Counted from the first letter of the stretch, positions 1 to 10,105 are shown. The stretch is 64,000 bases of DNA from Sphingomonas sp. J315 (GCF_024666595.1 NZ_CP088296.1:186001-250000); one strand, 5' to 3'. Made by a program: numbers and translations. Notes: a model not told the origin generated them from the sequence alone.

Positions 1-892
1 TCTGGACCAGATCGCCGATATAGATGATGTTGTCGTTCTTGAGGCAGTTGGCCGAACGGACCGACAGCTCGAGCTCGTCCACCTTCTTGAGCAGGTAGCG
101 GTTGATCGTCGCGGTGTCGCTGCCGCTTTCCGACGCAGACGACTGTGCGGCGACGCCGACCGGTGCGCTGCGGGTGATGGCCGAATCGTCGAAGTGGACG
201 AACAGCGCCAGCTGGTCCTGAAGGATGCGCGCGGCATAGGCGAGCGCGTCTTCCGGGGTCACGGTGCCGTCGGTCTCGATCGACAGGCTCAGCTTGTCAT
301 AGTCGAGTTCCTGGCCGACGCGGGTGTTCTCGACCTTGTAGCTGACCTGACGGACGGGCGAGTAGAGCGCGTCGACCGGGATCAGACCGATCGGCGCATC
401 CGCCGGGCGGTTGGCACTGGCGGGAACATAGCCCTTACCGGTGTCGGCGATCAGTTCCATGTTCAGCGTCGCGCCGTCGTCGAGATGGCACAGCACCAGT
501 TCGGGGTTCATCACTTCGATGTCGCCCGACACGGCGATGTCGCCAGCCTTGACTTCGGCCGGGCCGGTGGCGCTCAGCTGAAGGCGCTTGGCACCTTCGC
601 CCTGCATGCGCAGCGCGATCTGCTTCACGTTGAGAACGAGATCGGTCACGTCCTCACGCACGCCGGCGAGCGAGCTGAACTCGTGCAGAACATTCTCGAT
701 CTTGATCGAGGTCACCGCAGCGCCCTGGAGCGACGAGAGCAGCACGCGGCGCAGCGCGTTGCCGAGCGTCAGGCCGAAGCCGCGCTCCAGCGGTTCGGCG
801 ACGAAGGTCGCCTTCCGCTTGCCGTCACCGCCCTTTTTCTCAAGGCCGTTCGGCTTCTTAAGTTCCTGCCAGTTCTTTGCATTGACAGACAC
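1..892 (-). CDS. rpoA: DNA-directed RNA polymerase subunit alpha (3' end outside window)
   Basis: Alpha subunit of RNA polymerase, which nucleates assembly of the core enzyme and contacts UP elements and activators. About 297 codons are visible. They start at a GTG (890-892) reading [16 protein letters not shown] and contain the N-terminal dimerisation domain, with [18 protein letters not shown] near residue 40. The C-terminal domain begins ([12 protein letters not shown]) as the window edge cuts the gene. It follows rpsM and rpsK on the same strand, the usual order; rplQ would be expected next, outside the window. GTG was chosen because it gives the family N-terminus and no ATG fits. Confidence 0.97.
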   Translation of the reverse strand, partial: MSVNAKNWQELKKPNGLEKKGGDGKRKATFVAEPLERGFGLTLGNALRRVLLSSLQGAAVTSIKIENVLHEFSSLAGVREDVTDLVLNVKQIALRMQGEGAKRLQLSATGPAEVKAGDIAVSGDIEVMNPELVLCHLDDGATLNMELIADTGKGYVPASANRPADAPIGLIPVDALYSPVRQVSYKVENTRVGQELDYDKLSLSIETDGTVTPEDALAYAARILQDQLALFVHFDDSAITRSAPVGVAAQSSASESGSDTATINRYLLKKVDELELSVRSANCLKNDNIIYIGDLVQ

Positions 893-999
893 AGGCTTCC
901 CCAAGGTTGGGCAGGATGGGGGGTGCATCCTGCCAGTAGAGAGAGCCGCCCCGCCCCGGATCCGGCACCCCGGACCCGCAGGCGAAGCGGAAAGGTAAA

Positions 1000-1389
1000 T
1001 CAGACGCGGCGGCGCTTGCTGGGGCGAACGCCGTTATGCGGGATCGAGGTCACGTCGCGGATCGACGTGATCTGGAAACCAACCGACTGAAGGGCGCGAA
1101 GGGCGCTCTCGCGGCCCGAACCCGGACCCTTCACCTCGACCTCGAGCGTGCGGACGCCGTGCTCGGCGGCCTTGCGGCCCGCGTCCTCGGCAGCGACCTG
1201 CGCGGCGTAAGGCGTCGACTTGCGCGAGCCCTTGAAGCCCATCATGCCGGCCGACGACCAGCTGATCGCGTTGCCCTGGGCGTCCGTGATCGTGATCATG
1301 GTGTTGTTGAAGCTGGCGTTCACATGGGCGACGCCGGCGGTGATGTTCTTGCGTTCGCGACGGCGAAGACGCTGCGGTGCTTGTGCCAT
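1000..1389 (-). CDS. rpsK: 30S ribosomal protein S11
   Basis: Small-subunit ribosomal protein of the platform, contacting 16S rRNA near the mRNA exit and E site. The 129-residue product starts [16 protein letters not shown] and has the family core ([29 protein letters not shown]). It ends in the basic tail [13 protein letters not shown]. Length is normal for S11. It lies 58 bases after rpsM and 107 bases before rpoA on the same strand, so the three are very probably co-transcribed. Confidence 0.98.
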   Translation of the reverse strand: MAQAPQRLRRRERKNITAGVAHVNASFNNTMITITDAQGNAISWSSAGMMGFKGSRKSTPYAAQVAAEDAGRKAAEHGVRTLEVEVKGPGSGRESALRALQSVGFQITSIRDVTSIPHNGVRPSKRRRV

Positions 1390-1447
1390 TATTCAGTAAT
1401 CCTTCGAAAATCGAAGCAGGCGGGCCGCGGTGAGGCGGCCCAGCGGC

Positions 1448-1816
1448 TTACTTCTTCTTGCCAGCGATCGGCTTCGCCTTGCCCTTGCGGGTGCGGGCGT
1501 TGGTGTGCGTGCGCTGGCCGCGAACCGGCAGCCCCTTGCGATGACGCAGGCCGCGATAGCAGGCAAGGTCCATCAGGCGCTTGATGTTCATCGCGGTTTC
1601 GCGACGCAGGTCACCCTCGACCGTGTGGTCGGCGTCGATGGTTTCGCGGATCTGCAGCACTTCCTGATCGGTCAGGTCCTGCACGCGGCGCTCAAGCGTG
1701 ATGCCGAGCTTTTCGGTGATCTGCTTCGCCTTTGCCGGGCCGATGCCGTGGATATACTGAAGCGCGATCAGAACGCGCTTGTTGGTGGGCAAGTTAACGC
1801 CCGCAATACGTGCCAT
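1448..1816 (-). CDS. rpsM: 30S ribosomal protein S13
   Basis: Small-subunit head protein that contacts P-site tRNA and forms inter-subunit bridges. The product is 122 residues from ATG 1814-1816 ([15 protein letters not shown]), with the helix-two-turn-helix core ([13 protein letters not shown]) and the C-terminal stretch [20 protein letters not shown] longer frame reaches 1909, but the upstream part has no S13 homology, so the internal ATG is chosen. It is the first gene of this ribosomal block; secY and adk, often found upstream in bacteria, are absent here. Confidence 0.97.
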   Translation of the reverse strand: MARIAGVNLPTNKRVLIALQYIHGIGPAKAKQITEKLGITLERRVQDLTDQEVLQIRETIDADHTVEGDLRRETAMNIKRLMDLACYRGLRHRKGLPVRGQRTHTNARTRKGKAKPIAGKKK

Positions 1817-1945
1817 GAAATAGGTTCTCCCAGCTCCACAGGGCGTGCATGGCAGCATGCCCCATCTCGTAGCGTTGACCCGGAACGCAAGCGCGCGACA
1901 GACATGCAAGCACGCTGCCGTTCACCGGTGTTTCGGAAGATGCGC

Positions 1946-1974
1946 GACATATTCACCGCAGCCCGCACTGTCAA
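1946..1974 (-). promoter_or_regulatory. Predicted sigma70 promoter of the rpsM-rpsK-rpoA operon
   Basis: On the minus strand, TTGACA (1969-1974) is followed after exactly 17 bases by TATGTC (1946-1951). This is a near-consensus housekeeping promoter about 130 bases upstream of the rpsM start codon. It lies in the spacer between rpsM and the SRPBCC gene. The assignment rests on match and position only. Confidence 0.6.
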
Positions 1975-2071
1975 GCGCCGGGTCCGGGGAATTTCTGGTT
2001 GGAATGGCATACACCAATTTCGCGACCCGGCCAAGCGCGCGCATCCCCCGACCGTCTCATTGTCGGACCGG

Positions 2072-2584
2072 TCAGTTGCGCTCGGCCGCAGCCTTCAGCC
2101 CCGGCATCTGCGCGCCGATCACCTGATCGACCACCTTCGCGAAACTCTCGATCCCATTGGGGTGATAGCCGCCCGCGACATAGGTGACGGTCAGCGCCGT
2201 CCCCTGCCCCTCCGCCTTGAGCGCAAAGGTCATCGTCGCGTTGACCGCGCCCGATTGCAACGGGCCGAACGCGCCGGAGAAACGGAACACCTTGCCGCGA
2301 TCGGCATAGAGGGTGCGGGCATGCTCGACCGCGCCGCCCGGCATCCTTTCGCACCAACAGCCGCCGGGCCGGGGGTCGATCGACAAATTGGCGGCGTCGC
2401 CGGTGTAGCTGTGGTCCTTGCTCCACCACAGCGACGGTTTGGCGATCGTGTCCCACACTTTTTCTGGCGGGGCGGCGATGACGAGCTTGTGGGTCGAGAC
2501 GAAGCCGGCGGGGTCGGTCTTGGTCACCTCTGCCACGGCCGGGGCCGCACCCAGCATCAGCGCTGCCGCAATGATCGGTTTCAT
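2072..2584 (-). CDS. Exported SRPBCC (START-like) family protein
   Basis: A 170-residue protein with a clear signal peptide (MKPIIAAALMLGAAPAVAEV). The SRPBCC/AHSA1-type fold is suggested by HKLVIAAPPEKVWDTIAKPSLWW near the N-terminus, GGCWCERMPGG mid-protein and a C-terminal helix (ESFAKVVDQVIGAQMPGLK). Such domains bind hydrophobic ligands; the ligand is unknown. The start codon overlaps the stop of the upstream DUF418 gene by four bases (ATGA, 2581-2584), implying translational coupling. Confidence 0.75.
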   Translation of the reverse strand: MKPIIAAALMLGAAPAVAEVTKTDPAGFVSTHKLVIAAPPEKVWDTIAKPSLWWSKDHSYTGDAANLSIDPRPGGCWCERMPGGAVEHARTLYADRGKVFRFSGAFGPLQSGAVNATMTFALKAEGQGTALTVTYVAGGYHPNGIESFAKVVDQVIGAQMPGLKAAAERN

Positions 2585-3913
2585 GCCACCACTCCTTCAT
2601 CCGGCCGCCGCAGGAACGGCTGCCGTTTCACATAAGCCAGGCTGCGCCACGCCCATTCGAGCGGGCCGTTGGCGAAGCGCAGCACCCATAGATTGGCGAC
2701 CACTACGCACAAGGCGATCACCCCGGTCGCGATCCAGAATTGCGTCGCCCAGCCGTACTTGCCCCATAGGCCAAGGCCATAGGGCGCGAACAGGATGTGC
2801 AGCCCGATGATCTGTTGCAGGAAGTAGAGCGAAAAGGCCGTGCGTCCGCACGCCTTGAACGGCGACAGGATGCGCTGGCCGATGCCTGTTTTGAACAGCA
2901 GGTTGATCAACGCGACATGGCCGATGCTGGTCGCGATCCGGGCGAACTCCGTCGTGATCCAGATCGTCTTGGGATAGGGCGCGAAGCTGCTGATTTCGAG
3001 CGCGCCGACATAGCGCGCGGTGAGGCCGAAGCTGTAAGTGAGCGCGAGCAGGACCGCGTAGAAGCGGGTGCTCCGCTGCCCCTGGATCACCCCCCCATTT
3101 CCACAGCGCGATGCCGATCAGCATCACGCAGAACGCCTCGACCACCATGACGTAGAGCAGCCCCTTGCCGATGAAGAAGCTGGTCCAGCTGTTCCACATA
3201 TATTGAGCATAGGGCAGCCAGCCGCCCGAATAGGCGGTCCGCTCCTTCTCCAGCTCCTTCTTCGTCTCGGCCGTCGGCTTGAAGCGGTCGAGCTTCTTCT
3301 GCCACTCGCCAAGCGCGGCCTTGTGGTCGGCGGACAGCTGCGCACCGGTTGCCTGTTGCGCCTGTGCCGCCTCGACCCGTGCGACCAGCGAGGTGCGCCC
3401 GCTATACTCGATTGCGCCCGTCACTGCAGTGAACAGCGCGAACAGGCAGCCGAGCGCGAGCAGCAGCCGGGGGCCGAGCAGGCGGAAGGGGAAGAGGAAC
3501 AGCGAGGCGAGCGCATAGGTCAGGAGTATGTCCCCCACCCACAGCACGACGAAGATGTTGAGCAGGCCGAACACCAGCAGCCACAGGGTGCGGCGCATGA
3601 ACAGGTCGGCGACCGCGACCGGTCCGTCCGGGGTCATCGCCTTGGCCGTCAGCACCATGAACCCCGCGCCGAACAACAGTTCGAGCACGCCGCGCTGCGT
3701 TCCCTCCAGAAAGGTCTGGAGGCCGATCCAGGTGGTGCGATCGGCGGGGGTCCAGCCAATCGTGCGGAAGTCCCCGAACAGCGCGCTGACCGACGACGCC
3801 TGAAAACTGATGTTCATGTAGAAGATCAGCAGGATCGCGAGCCCGCGCAGCACGTCGAGAATCTCGATCCGCGCGCGGCCCGCGACCGGTGCTACCGTTG
3901 CATTATCCGACAC
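2581..3913 (-). CDS. DUF418 domain-containing membrane protein (frameshifted)
   Basis: Multi-spanning inner-membrane protein of the YeiB/DUF418 type; function unknown. The first frame begins MSDNATVAPVAGRARIEILD, followed by the family's DVLRGLAILLIFYMNI. The DUF418 C-terminal half (TARYVGALEI, GRTAFSLYFLQQIIG) is read in another frame ending at 2581. The switch falls at a run of seven C (3090-3096). Removing one base gives a continuous 443-residue protein, and the total length is 3n+1. It is annotated as one gene because both halves belong to one family. The stop overlaps the SRPBCC start (ATGA). A sequencing error is likelier than a true pseudogene. Confidence 0.8.
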
Positions 3914-3972
3914 GACTCGCCCCCGCTCCCCGTCGAGGCGCGAGGGTGATGCGGGGGCGATGGCCGGTCAAA

Positions 3973-6211
3973 TCATTTCGCGGGCGGCGCATCCTTGCCC
4001 ATGTGGCGGTCGAGGAAGTTGAGGATGGTGGTCCACAGATGCACGCTGATGCCGGGACCGGCGACGCGGTGGGTCTGGCCGGGATAGAGCATCGTTTCGA
4101 ACGGCACCGCCGCGCCCTGCATCTTCGCCATCATCACCGTCGAATGCTCCAGCACGACATTGTCGTCGGCCATGCCGTGAATCAGCAGCAGGGGATCGGT
4201 GATCTTCGTGGCGTCGGCGACGGTGTTGGCCTTGTCATAGGCGGCCTGAACCTGACGCGGATCGCCCATGTAGCGCTCGGTATAATGGGTGTCGTACAGC
4301 TCCCATTTGCTGACCGGGGCGCCGGAGATGCCTGCGGCGAAGGTGCCGGGCGCGGCCTGGAGCATCTTGAGCGTCATGTATCCGCCATAGGACCAGCCAT
4401 AGGTGGCTATGCGGTTGGCATCGACGAAATCGAGGCCCCTGAGATAGGCCGCGCCGGCAAGCTGGTCCTCGACCTCGACCCCGCCCATCGCCTGGAACAG
4501 GTGATCCTCGAACGCCTTGCCGCGATTGGCCGCGCCGCGATTGTCGAGGACGAACCAGATATAGCCGCGATCGACGAGATACTGCTGGAGCGCGCCGCCC
4601 CAGGCGCGGCTCACCTGTTGCGAATGCGGGCCGCCATAGTGATGGAAGAAGACGGGGTATTTCTTGCCCGGCTCCAGCTTCGGCGTGATCATTTCCCAGT
4701 GCAGGACGGTGCCGTCCGCCGCCTTGATCGTGCCGAACTGCTTTTGCTGATGGCTGGCGAGATAGGGGGCGTAGGGGGTGATCCCCGGCGACCTTGTTCT
4801 CGTTGACCCAGGCGAGGCGCTTGCCCGCAGCGTCGGTCAGCATCACCTGCGCGGGCTGGTCGCTCTTGGAACGGGTGAGGATGATCCGGCTGGCGCTGCC
4901 ATCGGCGCTGGCACCATGCCACCAGCCGGGTTCGGTGATGCGGGTGACCGTGCCAGGCTTGTTCAGGTTCACCGTGTAAAGGTGGCGTTCGAGCACGCCG
5001 TCCTTGTTGCCGGTGAAGGTGATGCGCCCGCTCTTCTCGTCGATCCCGACGATATCGGCGACTTCCCAATCGCCTTTGGTCAGCTGCGTCCACTTGCCTG
5101 ATTTGAAGCGGTAGAGATGGCCGTGGCCGTCGCGTTCGGACCACCAGATCAGGCTGCCGTCCTTCATCGGGTGATAGGCGTCGGAAAGGTTGACCCAGCT
5201 GCGTTCGCCCGACTTCTCGCTGAACAGCACGCGCGACGCGCCGGTGGCGGGATCGACCGCGAGCATGTCGAGCACGGTCTGGGCGCGGTTCTGGCGCTGG
5301 ACCAGCAACGTCTTGCCATCGGGCGTCCAGTCGACGCGGGCGAGGTAGATGTCGGTTTCGGTGCCGAGATCGACCTTGACCCGGCCGGAGCCGTTAGGGT
5401 TCATGACATAGAGGTCGACCAGCACATTCGCGGTGCCCGCCTTGGGGTAGCGCTGGTCGTAGATCTTGGTGCCCTCCGCACCGATCGCGGCGCGGCTGAC
5501 GATGCCGACCGGGCTTTCGTCGAAGCGCTGGACCGCGATGCGCCTGTCGTCTGGCGACCACCAGTAACCGGTGCGGCGGCCCATTTCCTCCTGCGCGACG
5601 AACTCGGCCTCGCCGAAATAGACGGTCCCCTTCCCCTCGGTGGTCGCCTTGGCCTCCTTGCCGGTCGCGAGGTCGAGGACGACGAGGTTCTGGTCGCGGA
5701 CGAAGCTCGCAAAGCCACCGCGCGGGCTGATCACCGGGTTCAGTTCGCCGCCCTCGGTCGCGGTCAGGCGGCGAACATTGCCGTCGAGCGTGGCGAGATA
5801 GAGGTCGCCGTCGAGGGGCACGAGGATCGCCTTGCCATCGGGCGCCCAGTCATAGGCGACGATGCCCTTGCTCCCGCCGATCCGCGCGCGTTCGCGCTGC
5901 ATCTTTTCGGCTTCGGACAGTTCCGCGCCGGTGCCGAGCTTGAGGCTGTCGACCAGCATCCGCCATTCGCCGGTCGCGGTGTCCATCGCCCACAGGTCGA
6001 AGCGCTGATTGTCGTCGGGGCGGTTGCGCAGCACGGTCACCAGCGTGCCGTCGGGCGAGAGGCGCAGCGCGCGCGGCGTCGTACCGGCGAGATCGGGGCT
6101 GGCGAAGACCCGTTCGAGCGTCAGGTCGCCGCTCGCCACGTGCTGCGCCTCAACGGGCATAGCCACCCCCGCCGACAACAATGCCATCGCACCCAACGCC
6201 GCTTTCCACAT
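3973..6211 (-). CDS. S9 family prolyl oligopeptidase / dipeptidyl peptidase IV (frameshifted)
   Basis: Secreted or periplasmic serine peptidase cleaving after proline or alanine. It begins with a signal peptide (MWKAALGAMALLSAGVAMPV), followed by a beta-propeller (DPPIV_N) over roughly residues 40-470 and the alpha/beta hydrolase catalytic domain. Catalytic residues are visible: nucleophile Ser in YGWSYGGY, Asp in HGMADDNVV, His in GQTHRVAG. The frame breaks near 4783-4786, where one extra G/C turns ENKVAGIT into ENKVAGDH. The catalytic domain continues in the other frame to 3973, giving about 745 residues once corrected, normal for DPP IV. Confidence 0.85.
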
Positions 6212-6247
6212 CCTGCAACCCGTCCATTGTTTCGATTGTCCGCACGC

Positions 6248-6979
6248 CTATCGGGCTTCCGTGCGGGCAGGTAAAGTGTCGCGCGCAACCAGTTCGCTCA
6301 CGCCGACGATGCGGAAGCCGCGTGCCTTGAGCCCGGCCAGCACCAGCGGGAGCGCTTCGCGCTCGACGCTGCGGCTGGCATACATCGGGTGGATCAGGAT
6401 GATCGACCCCGGCCGCGCCGCCGCGATCACCGCATCGGCATAGGCGCGCGCGCCACCGGGACGCGCGACCGGCTCCTCGAAATCCCACATCGCGATCGTC
6501 TTGCCGTCGAGCGCTCCGGCCAGACCGGTGAACTTGACGCCATAGGGCGGGCGGAACAGCTTCGGGCGCGGCGCCCCGGCGGACTCCACCACGCGGTCGG
6601 TGCGGGCGATCTCGTCGCGATAGGTGGCGGAAAAAGGCGAGATCATGCGGCGGTGATGCAGGCTGTGGTTGCCGATCTCATGCCCCGCCGCCGCGATCCG
6701 CCGCAGCCCCTCGGGATAGGCTTCCGCTTCCGCACCGATGACGAAGAAGGTCGCGCGTGCGCCGTGCGCGGCGAGCACCGGGAGGACCGCATCGAGCCCA
6801 GCGCGGGTCGGCCCGTCGTCAAAGCTGAGCGCGACGATCTTGTCCTGCGTGGCGACGCGACAGGTGACCGGTGCGCCGAACGCCCAGCACCGCGCCTGCA
6901 TCGCCGCCCTGAGCCCCCAGGCGGCGACGAGCAGCAGCGCGACGGTCGCGCCTGCGATGATCAGCCTTCGACGCTTCAT
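6248..6979 (-). CDS. Polysaccharide deacetylase family protein
   Basis: NodB-type carbohydrate esterase 4, predicted to remove N- or O-acetyl groups from envelope polysaccharide. The 243-residue product starts MKRRRLIIAGATVALLLVAA, an N-terminal membrane anchor or signal. It carries the CE4 motifs: LSFDDGP (catalytic base and metal Asp), HEIGNHSLHHRR (metal His pair) and RPPYG. The internal ATG at 6979 was chosen over an upstream one because it gives the anchor directly. Its start overlaps the soxR stop by four bases, so it may be co-transcribed with soxR. Confidence 0.85.
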   Translation of the reverse strand: MKRRRLIIAGATVALLLVAAWGLRAAMQARCWAFGAPVTCRVATQDKIVALSFDDGPTRAGLDAVLPVLAAHGARATFFVIGAEAEAYPEGLRRIAAAGHEIGNHSLHHRRMISPFSATYRDEIARTDRVVESAGAPRPKLFRPPYGVKFTGLAGALDGKTIAMWDFEEPVARPGGARAYADAVIAAARPGSIILIHPMYASRSVEREALPLVLAGLKARGFRIVGVSELVARDTLPARTEAR

Positions 6980-7431
6980 TCCACGGCCTCCCCGCTCAGT
7001 ACATAGCGCGGCCCCGCCCCCTCCGCCCCCGCCTTGTCGGCGGGGTTGTACAGCCCGCATTTGCGCAGCGACAGGCAGCCGCAGCCGATGCACGTATCGA
7101 GCTTGTCGCGCGTCCGTTCGAGCAGCGCGATGCGGCGGTCGATCTCGGCGCGGAAATGACGGCTGATGCGGTTCCAGTCGGCGAGCGTCGGGGTGCGGCC
7201 ATGCGGAAGGCGGCTGAGTTCCGCGCCGATCTCCTCAATCGTCAGCCCCAGTCTCTGGGCGATCAACGCGAAGGACAGGCGGCGGATGTCGGAGCGGAGG
7301 AAGCGGCGCTGATTGCCGCTGGTGCGGATCGGCGCGACCAGCCCCTTTGCCTCATAGAAGCGGATGGCGGAGACACTGAGCCCGGTGCGGGTTGCCAGTT
7401 CGCCGATGGTGAGCAGTTCGTTGCCGCGCAT
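6976..7431 (-). CDS. soxR: Redox-sensitive transcriptional activator SoxR
   Basis: MerR-family regulator with a [2Fe-2S] cluster that senses redox-cycling compounds. The 151-residue product has the MerR winged helix (LLTIGELATRTGLSVSAIRF, residues 6-25), a dimerisation helix and the SoxR cluster motif CIGCGCLSLRKC (C-x2-C-x-C-x5-C, about residues 113-124). All four cysteines are present. A perfect palindromic SoxR box lies just upstream, between soxR and the divergent VOC gene, which predicts control of one or both. Confidence 0.95.
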   Translation of the reverse strand: MRGNELLTIGELATRTGLSVSAIRFYEAKGLVAPIRTSGNQRRFLRSDIRRLSFALIAQRLGLTIEEIGAELSRLPHGRTPTLADWNRISRHFRAEIDRRIALLERTRDKLDTCIGCGCLSLRKCGLYNPADKAGAEGAGPRYVLSGEAVE

Positions 7432-7438
7432 TTTCCGT

Positions 7439-7466
7439 TTGACCTCAACTTAAGTTGAGGTTGTAG
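7439..7466 (+). promoter_or_regulatory. SoxR operator and promoter
   Basis: A perfect 20-base palindrome (7442-7461) with core CCTCAACTTAAGTTGAGG matches the known SoxR box. It is preceded by TTGACC (7439-7444) as a -35 element facing the VOC gene at 7505, so the operator occupies the elongated spacer that SoxR/MerR activators act on. The -10 element is weak. The palindrome is 11 bases from the soxR start codon. Confidence 0.85.
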
Positions 7467-7504
7467 CGGGGTCGGGCACTCACGCAAACCGCAAAGGAAT
7501 CGCG

Positions 7505-7879
7505 ATGCCCACGACCTTTATCGAACACGCCAACCTCACCGTCACCAGCCCGCAGCGCACTGCGAAGCTGATCCAGCATCTGTTCGGCTGGCACATCCGC
7601 TGGCAGGGCGCCGCACGCGACGGCGGCACGTCGATCCATGTCGGCGACGACCGCTTCTACCTTGCGCTCTACGCACCGCCGGTCGATGCCGAGCGCCGCT
7701 ACCCCAAGGGCCAACCGCTCAACCATGTCGGCTTCGTAGTCGACGACCTGGACGCGGTAGAGACCAAGGTCGCCGCCGCCGGACTCAAGCCGTTCGGGCA
7801 CGACGACTATGATCCGGGGCGGCGCTTCTACTTCCTCGATTTCGACGGAATCGAGTTCGAGATCGTCTCCTATGGCTGA
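7505..7879 (+). CDS. VOC (glyoxalase/bleomycin-resistance fold) family protein
   Basis: A small 124-residue single-domain vicinal-oxygen-chelate protein. It has the repeated beta-alpha-beta-beta-beta pattern, starting MPTTFIEHANLTVTSPQRTA and ending DFDGIEFEIVSYG, where the final Glu is a likely metal ligand. The substrate cannot be told; the family includes glyoxalases, dioxygenases and antibiotic-binding proteins. It is divergent from soxR and sits directly behind the SoxR operator, so a role in handling redox-active or electrophilic compounds is inferred. Confidence 0.8.
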   Translation: MPTTFIEHANLTVTSPQRTAKLIQHLFGWHIRWQGAARDGGTSIHVGDDRFYLALYAPPVDAERRYPKGQPLNHVGFVVDDLDAVETKVAAAGLKPFGHDDYDPGRRFYFLDFDGIEFEIVSYG

Positions 7880-7915
7880 CCGATTCTCCCACCCGGAAGG
7901 AGGAGGATCGGTTGC

Positions 7916-9556
7916 CTATGCCGGGCGCTTCAGCGGCCGCGCGCACAGGCTCAGCATGCGGGTGGCGATCTCGCGCTCGCCGACCACCACGTCACCCGCG
8001 CCCTTGGCTTCGAGATGCGCGAGTTCCGCATCCGAATGGGCGCGGGCGACGATGGCGATGGTCGGATTGAGGGCGAGCACCGCTTCGACCACGGCGCCCC
8101 CCTCGAACCCCTCGGGAATCGCGATCAGCAGCGCGTTCGCGCGATCGACGCCTGCGGCCTTCAGCGCTTCCGGATCGACCGCGTTGCCGCGCACCACGTC
8201 CAGTCCAGCCTCCTTCGCCGCATTGGCCATGTCGGCCTGATCCTCGATCAGGATGAACGGGCGCCGCTTCGCCAGCAGGTCGCGCGCGATCAGCTTGCCC
8301 ACCCGGCCATAGCCGACCAGCACGACATGGTCGGTGCGGTCGCCGGTGTCTGCGGGCGGCTCGATCGGGTCGGTCTTTTCCTGCCGACGCGGCACGAACC
8401 AGTTGAAGATGAACGGATTGGCGAGGATCGAGAGCAGCGCCCCGGCCAGGATCAGGTCGCGGCCAGCGGGCGGCAGGATTTCAAGATTGGTGCCGAGACT
8501 GGCGAGGATGAACGAGAATTCGCCGATCTGCGCCAGGCTGGCCGCCGCAGTGATCGCGATGCGGTGCGATCGGCCGAGCATACGGACGATGCCATATGCG
8601 GCGAGCGACTTGCCGATCACGATGATCAGCACGGTGGCGATCAGCGGCAGCGGCTGCTCGACGATCACCGCCGGGTTGAACAACATGCCGACAGAGACGA
8701 AGAACAGCACCGCGAACGCATCGCGCAGCGGCAGCGTCTCTTCGGTCGCCTGTCGGCTGAGCGGAGTTTCGCCCAGGATCATGCCCGCGAAAAAGGCGCC
8801 CAGCGCAAACGACACGTCGAACACTACCGCCGCGCCGAACGCGACACCCAGCGCGATCGCCAGCACGGCAAGGCGGAACAGCTCCCGCGACCCGGTATGC
8901 ACCACCCAGTGCAGCGCCATCGGGATGAGGCGGCGCGCGACGAGCAGCATGACGACGAGGAAGCCGGTCACCTTGAACGAGATCTGCGCGAGCGGGACGA
9001 GCACCGAACTCCACGTCATCGGACCGTCGCTCTTCATGATCTCCGCCAGCACAGGGAGCAGGACGAGCGCGAGGACCATCACCAGATCCTCCACGATCAG
9101 CCAGCCGACGGCGATCCGCCCGCGTTCGGTGTCGACGATGCCGAACCCCTGAAGCCCGCGCAGCAGCACCACGGTGCTGGCGACGGACAGCGCCAGGCCG
9201 AACACGAAACCCGCCAGCGGGTCCCAGCCCAATGCCCAGGCAAGGCCCATCCCCATCAGCACCGCCGAAGCGATCTGCACGATCGCTCCCGGAACCGCGA
9301 TCTTGCGCACAGCGAGCAAGTCACGCAGCGAGAAGTGCAACCCGACGCCGAACATCAGCAGGATGACGCCGATCTCGGCGAGTTCGGCGGCGAGGTTTCC
9401 ATCGGCGACGAAGCCGGGCGTAAAAGGCCCGACCATGATCCCGGCGAGCAGATAGCCCGCGATCGGCGAAACCTTCAGCTTGTGGGCGATCGACCCCATG
9501 ATGAAGGCAATGACGAGGCCCGCGACGATCGTGGCGATGAGGGGGGTGTGGTGCAT
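7916..9556 (-). CDS. ybaL: Monovalent cation:proton antiporter, YbaL/KefB type
   Basis: A 546-residue CPA2-family antiporter. The N-terminal part (about residues 5-385) has some 12 hydrophobic helices of the Na+/H+ exchanger fold, with GVGLHFSLRDLL and LAQIGEFSFILASLG. After residue 400 comes a TrkA-N Rossmann domain with nucleotide-binding loop VLVGYGRVGKLIARDLL and AKEAGLDVVRGNAVDPEAL. It probably exports K+ in exchange for protons at the inner membrane, gated by nucleotide. The symbol reflects family resemblance only. Confidence 0.88.
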   Translation of the reverse strand: MHHTPLIATIVAGLVIAFIMGSIAHKLKVSPIAGYLLAGIMVGPFTPGFVADGNLAAELAEIGVILLMFGVGLHFSLRDLLAVRKIAVPGAIVQIASAVLMGMGLAWALGWDPLAGFVFGLALSVASTVVLLRGLQGFGIVDTERGRIAVGWLIVEDLVMVLALVLLPVLAEIMKSDGPMTWSSVLVPLAQISFKVTGFLVVMLLVARRLIPMALHWVVHTGSRELFRLAVLAIALGVAFGAAVVFDVSFALGAFFAGMILGETPLSRQATEETLPLRDAFAVLFFVSVGMLFNPAVIVEQPLPLIATVLIIVIGKSLAAYGIVRMLGRSHRIAITAAASLAQIGEFSFILASLGTNLEILPPAGRDLILAGALLSILANPFIFNWFVPRRQEKTDPIEPPADTGDRTDHVVLVGYGRVGKLIARDLLAKRRPFILIEDQADMANAAKEAGLDVVRGNAVDPEALKAAGVDRANALLIAIPEGFEGGAVVEAVLALNPTIAIVARAHSDAELAHLEAKGAGDVVVGEREIATRMLSLCARPLKRPA

Positions 9557-9614
9557 AGGCTGGCGGTCGTCCCTGTTATTACCCGGACCGCAGCGAGCGG
9601 TCCGGGCGGTGCGG

Positions 9615-9725
9615 CTATCCCTGTGTCCCGCCGATCACCAGGGCGGCGGCGGCGGCACTCGCCGCGACTCCACCCCAGACGACCGGCGCGAACCACCAGG
9701 GTGGCCGCTTCTTCTTCTGGTCCAT
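9615..9725 (-). CDS. Small membrane protein (36 aa), hypothetical
   Basis: A short frame on the minus strand from ATG 9723-9725 encodes a Lys/Arg-rich head (MDQKKKRPPWWFAPVVWGG) followed by an Ala/Val-rich hydrophobic stretch. This is a good single-pass membrane peptide with a cytoplasmic basic end. It lies between the antiporter and another small hypothetical gene on the same strand. No family is recognised; the call rests on the peptide character alone. Confidence 0.4.
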   Translation of the reverse strand: MDQKKKRPPWWFAPVVWGGVAASAAAAALVIGGTQG

Positions 9726-9769
9726 GACAAAACTCCCGATGACGCCGTGGCCGGCGAAAGGGTGGCGTG

Positions 9770-10105
9770 TCAGACCTGTGGGGGGCCGCGCGGGCTACCG
9801 TCGAGGACGGGGTGCGGGTGAAGCGAAAGCGTGGCAAGCACGGTGACGATCGGCGCGCGATCGGTCTTGATCGGCGGGATCGGTGCGGTCGCCAGCGCGG
9901 GGGTTGCAAGATCGCTCGCCCCGGCGGCGGGTCCATCGTCGCGGCGCGGCGTCTCCGCCATGATACGCGACGCGGGGCGGATCGGTTTGAGCGCGACCGA
10001 GGTCGTCGCGGGGTTGAAGGCCGAGCCGTAAGCAATGGTGCGGGGCAGACCGCTGCTGAGCAGCGAGGAGGCCAGCGCGACGAGCAGCGCGATCCACAGC
10101 GCCAT
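9770..10105 (-). CDS. Hypothetical protein with N-terminal membrane segment
   Basis: A 111-residue frame beginning MALWIALLVALASSLLSSGL, a signal or membrane anchor, followed by an Ala/Pro/Thr-rich sequence with no recognised domain. It is the only sizeable protein-like frame between rplS and the antiporter. Overlapping frames on both strands are shadows with arginine-rich composition. Function unknown; it could be a small periplasmic protein or a chance frame. Confidence 0.45.
   Translation of the reverse strand: MALWIALLVALASSLLSSGLPRTIAYGSAFNPATTSVALKPIRPASRIMAETPRRDDGPAAGASDLATPALATAPIPPIKTDRAPIVTVLATLSLHPHPVLDGSPRGPPQV

Noticed and set aside
194..1090. Long plus-strand frame opposite rpoA
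   Set aside because: It is the antisense shadow of rpoA in high-GC DNA; its composition is arginine/alanine-rich and no domain is visible.
8015..9727. 570-codon plus-strand frame opposite the antiporter
   Set aside because: Glutamine/arginine/histidine-rich shadow of the antiporter gene, which has clear membrane helices and a TrkA-N domain on the other strand.
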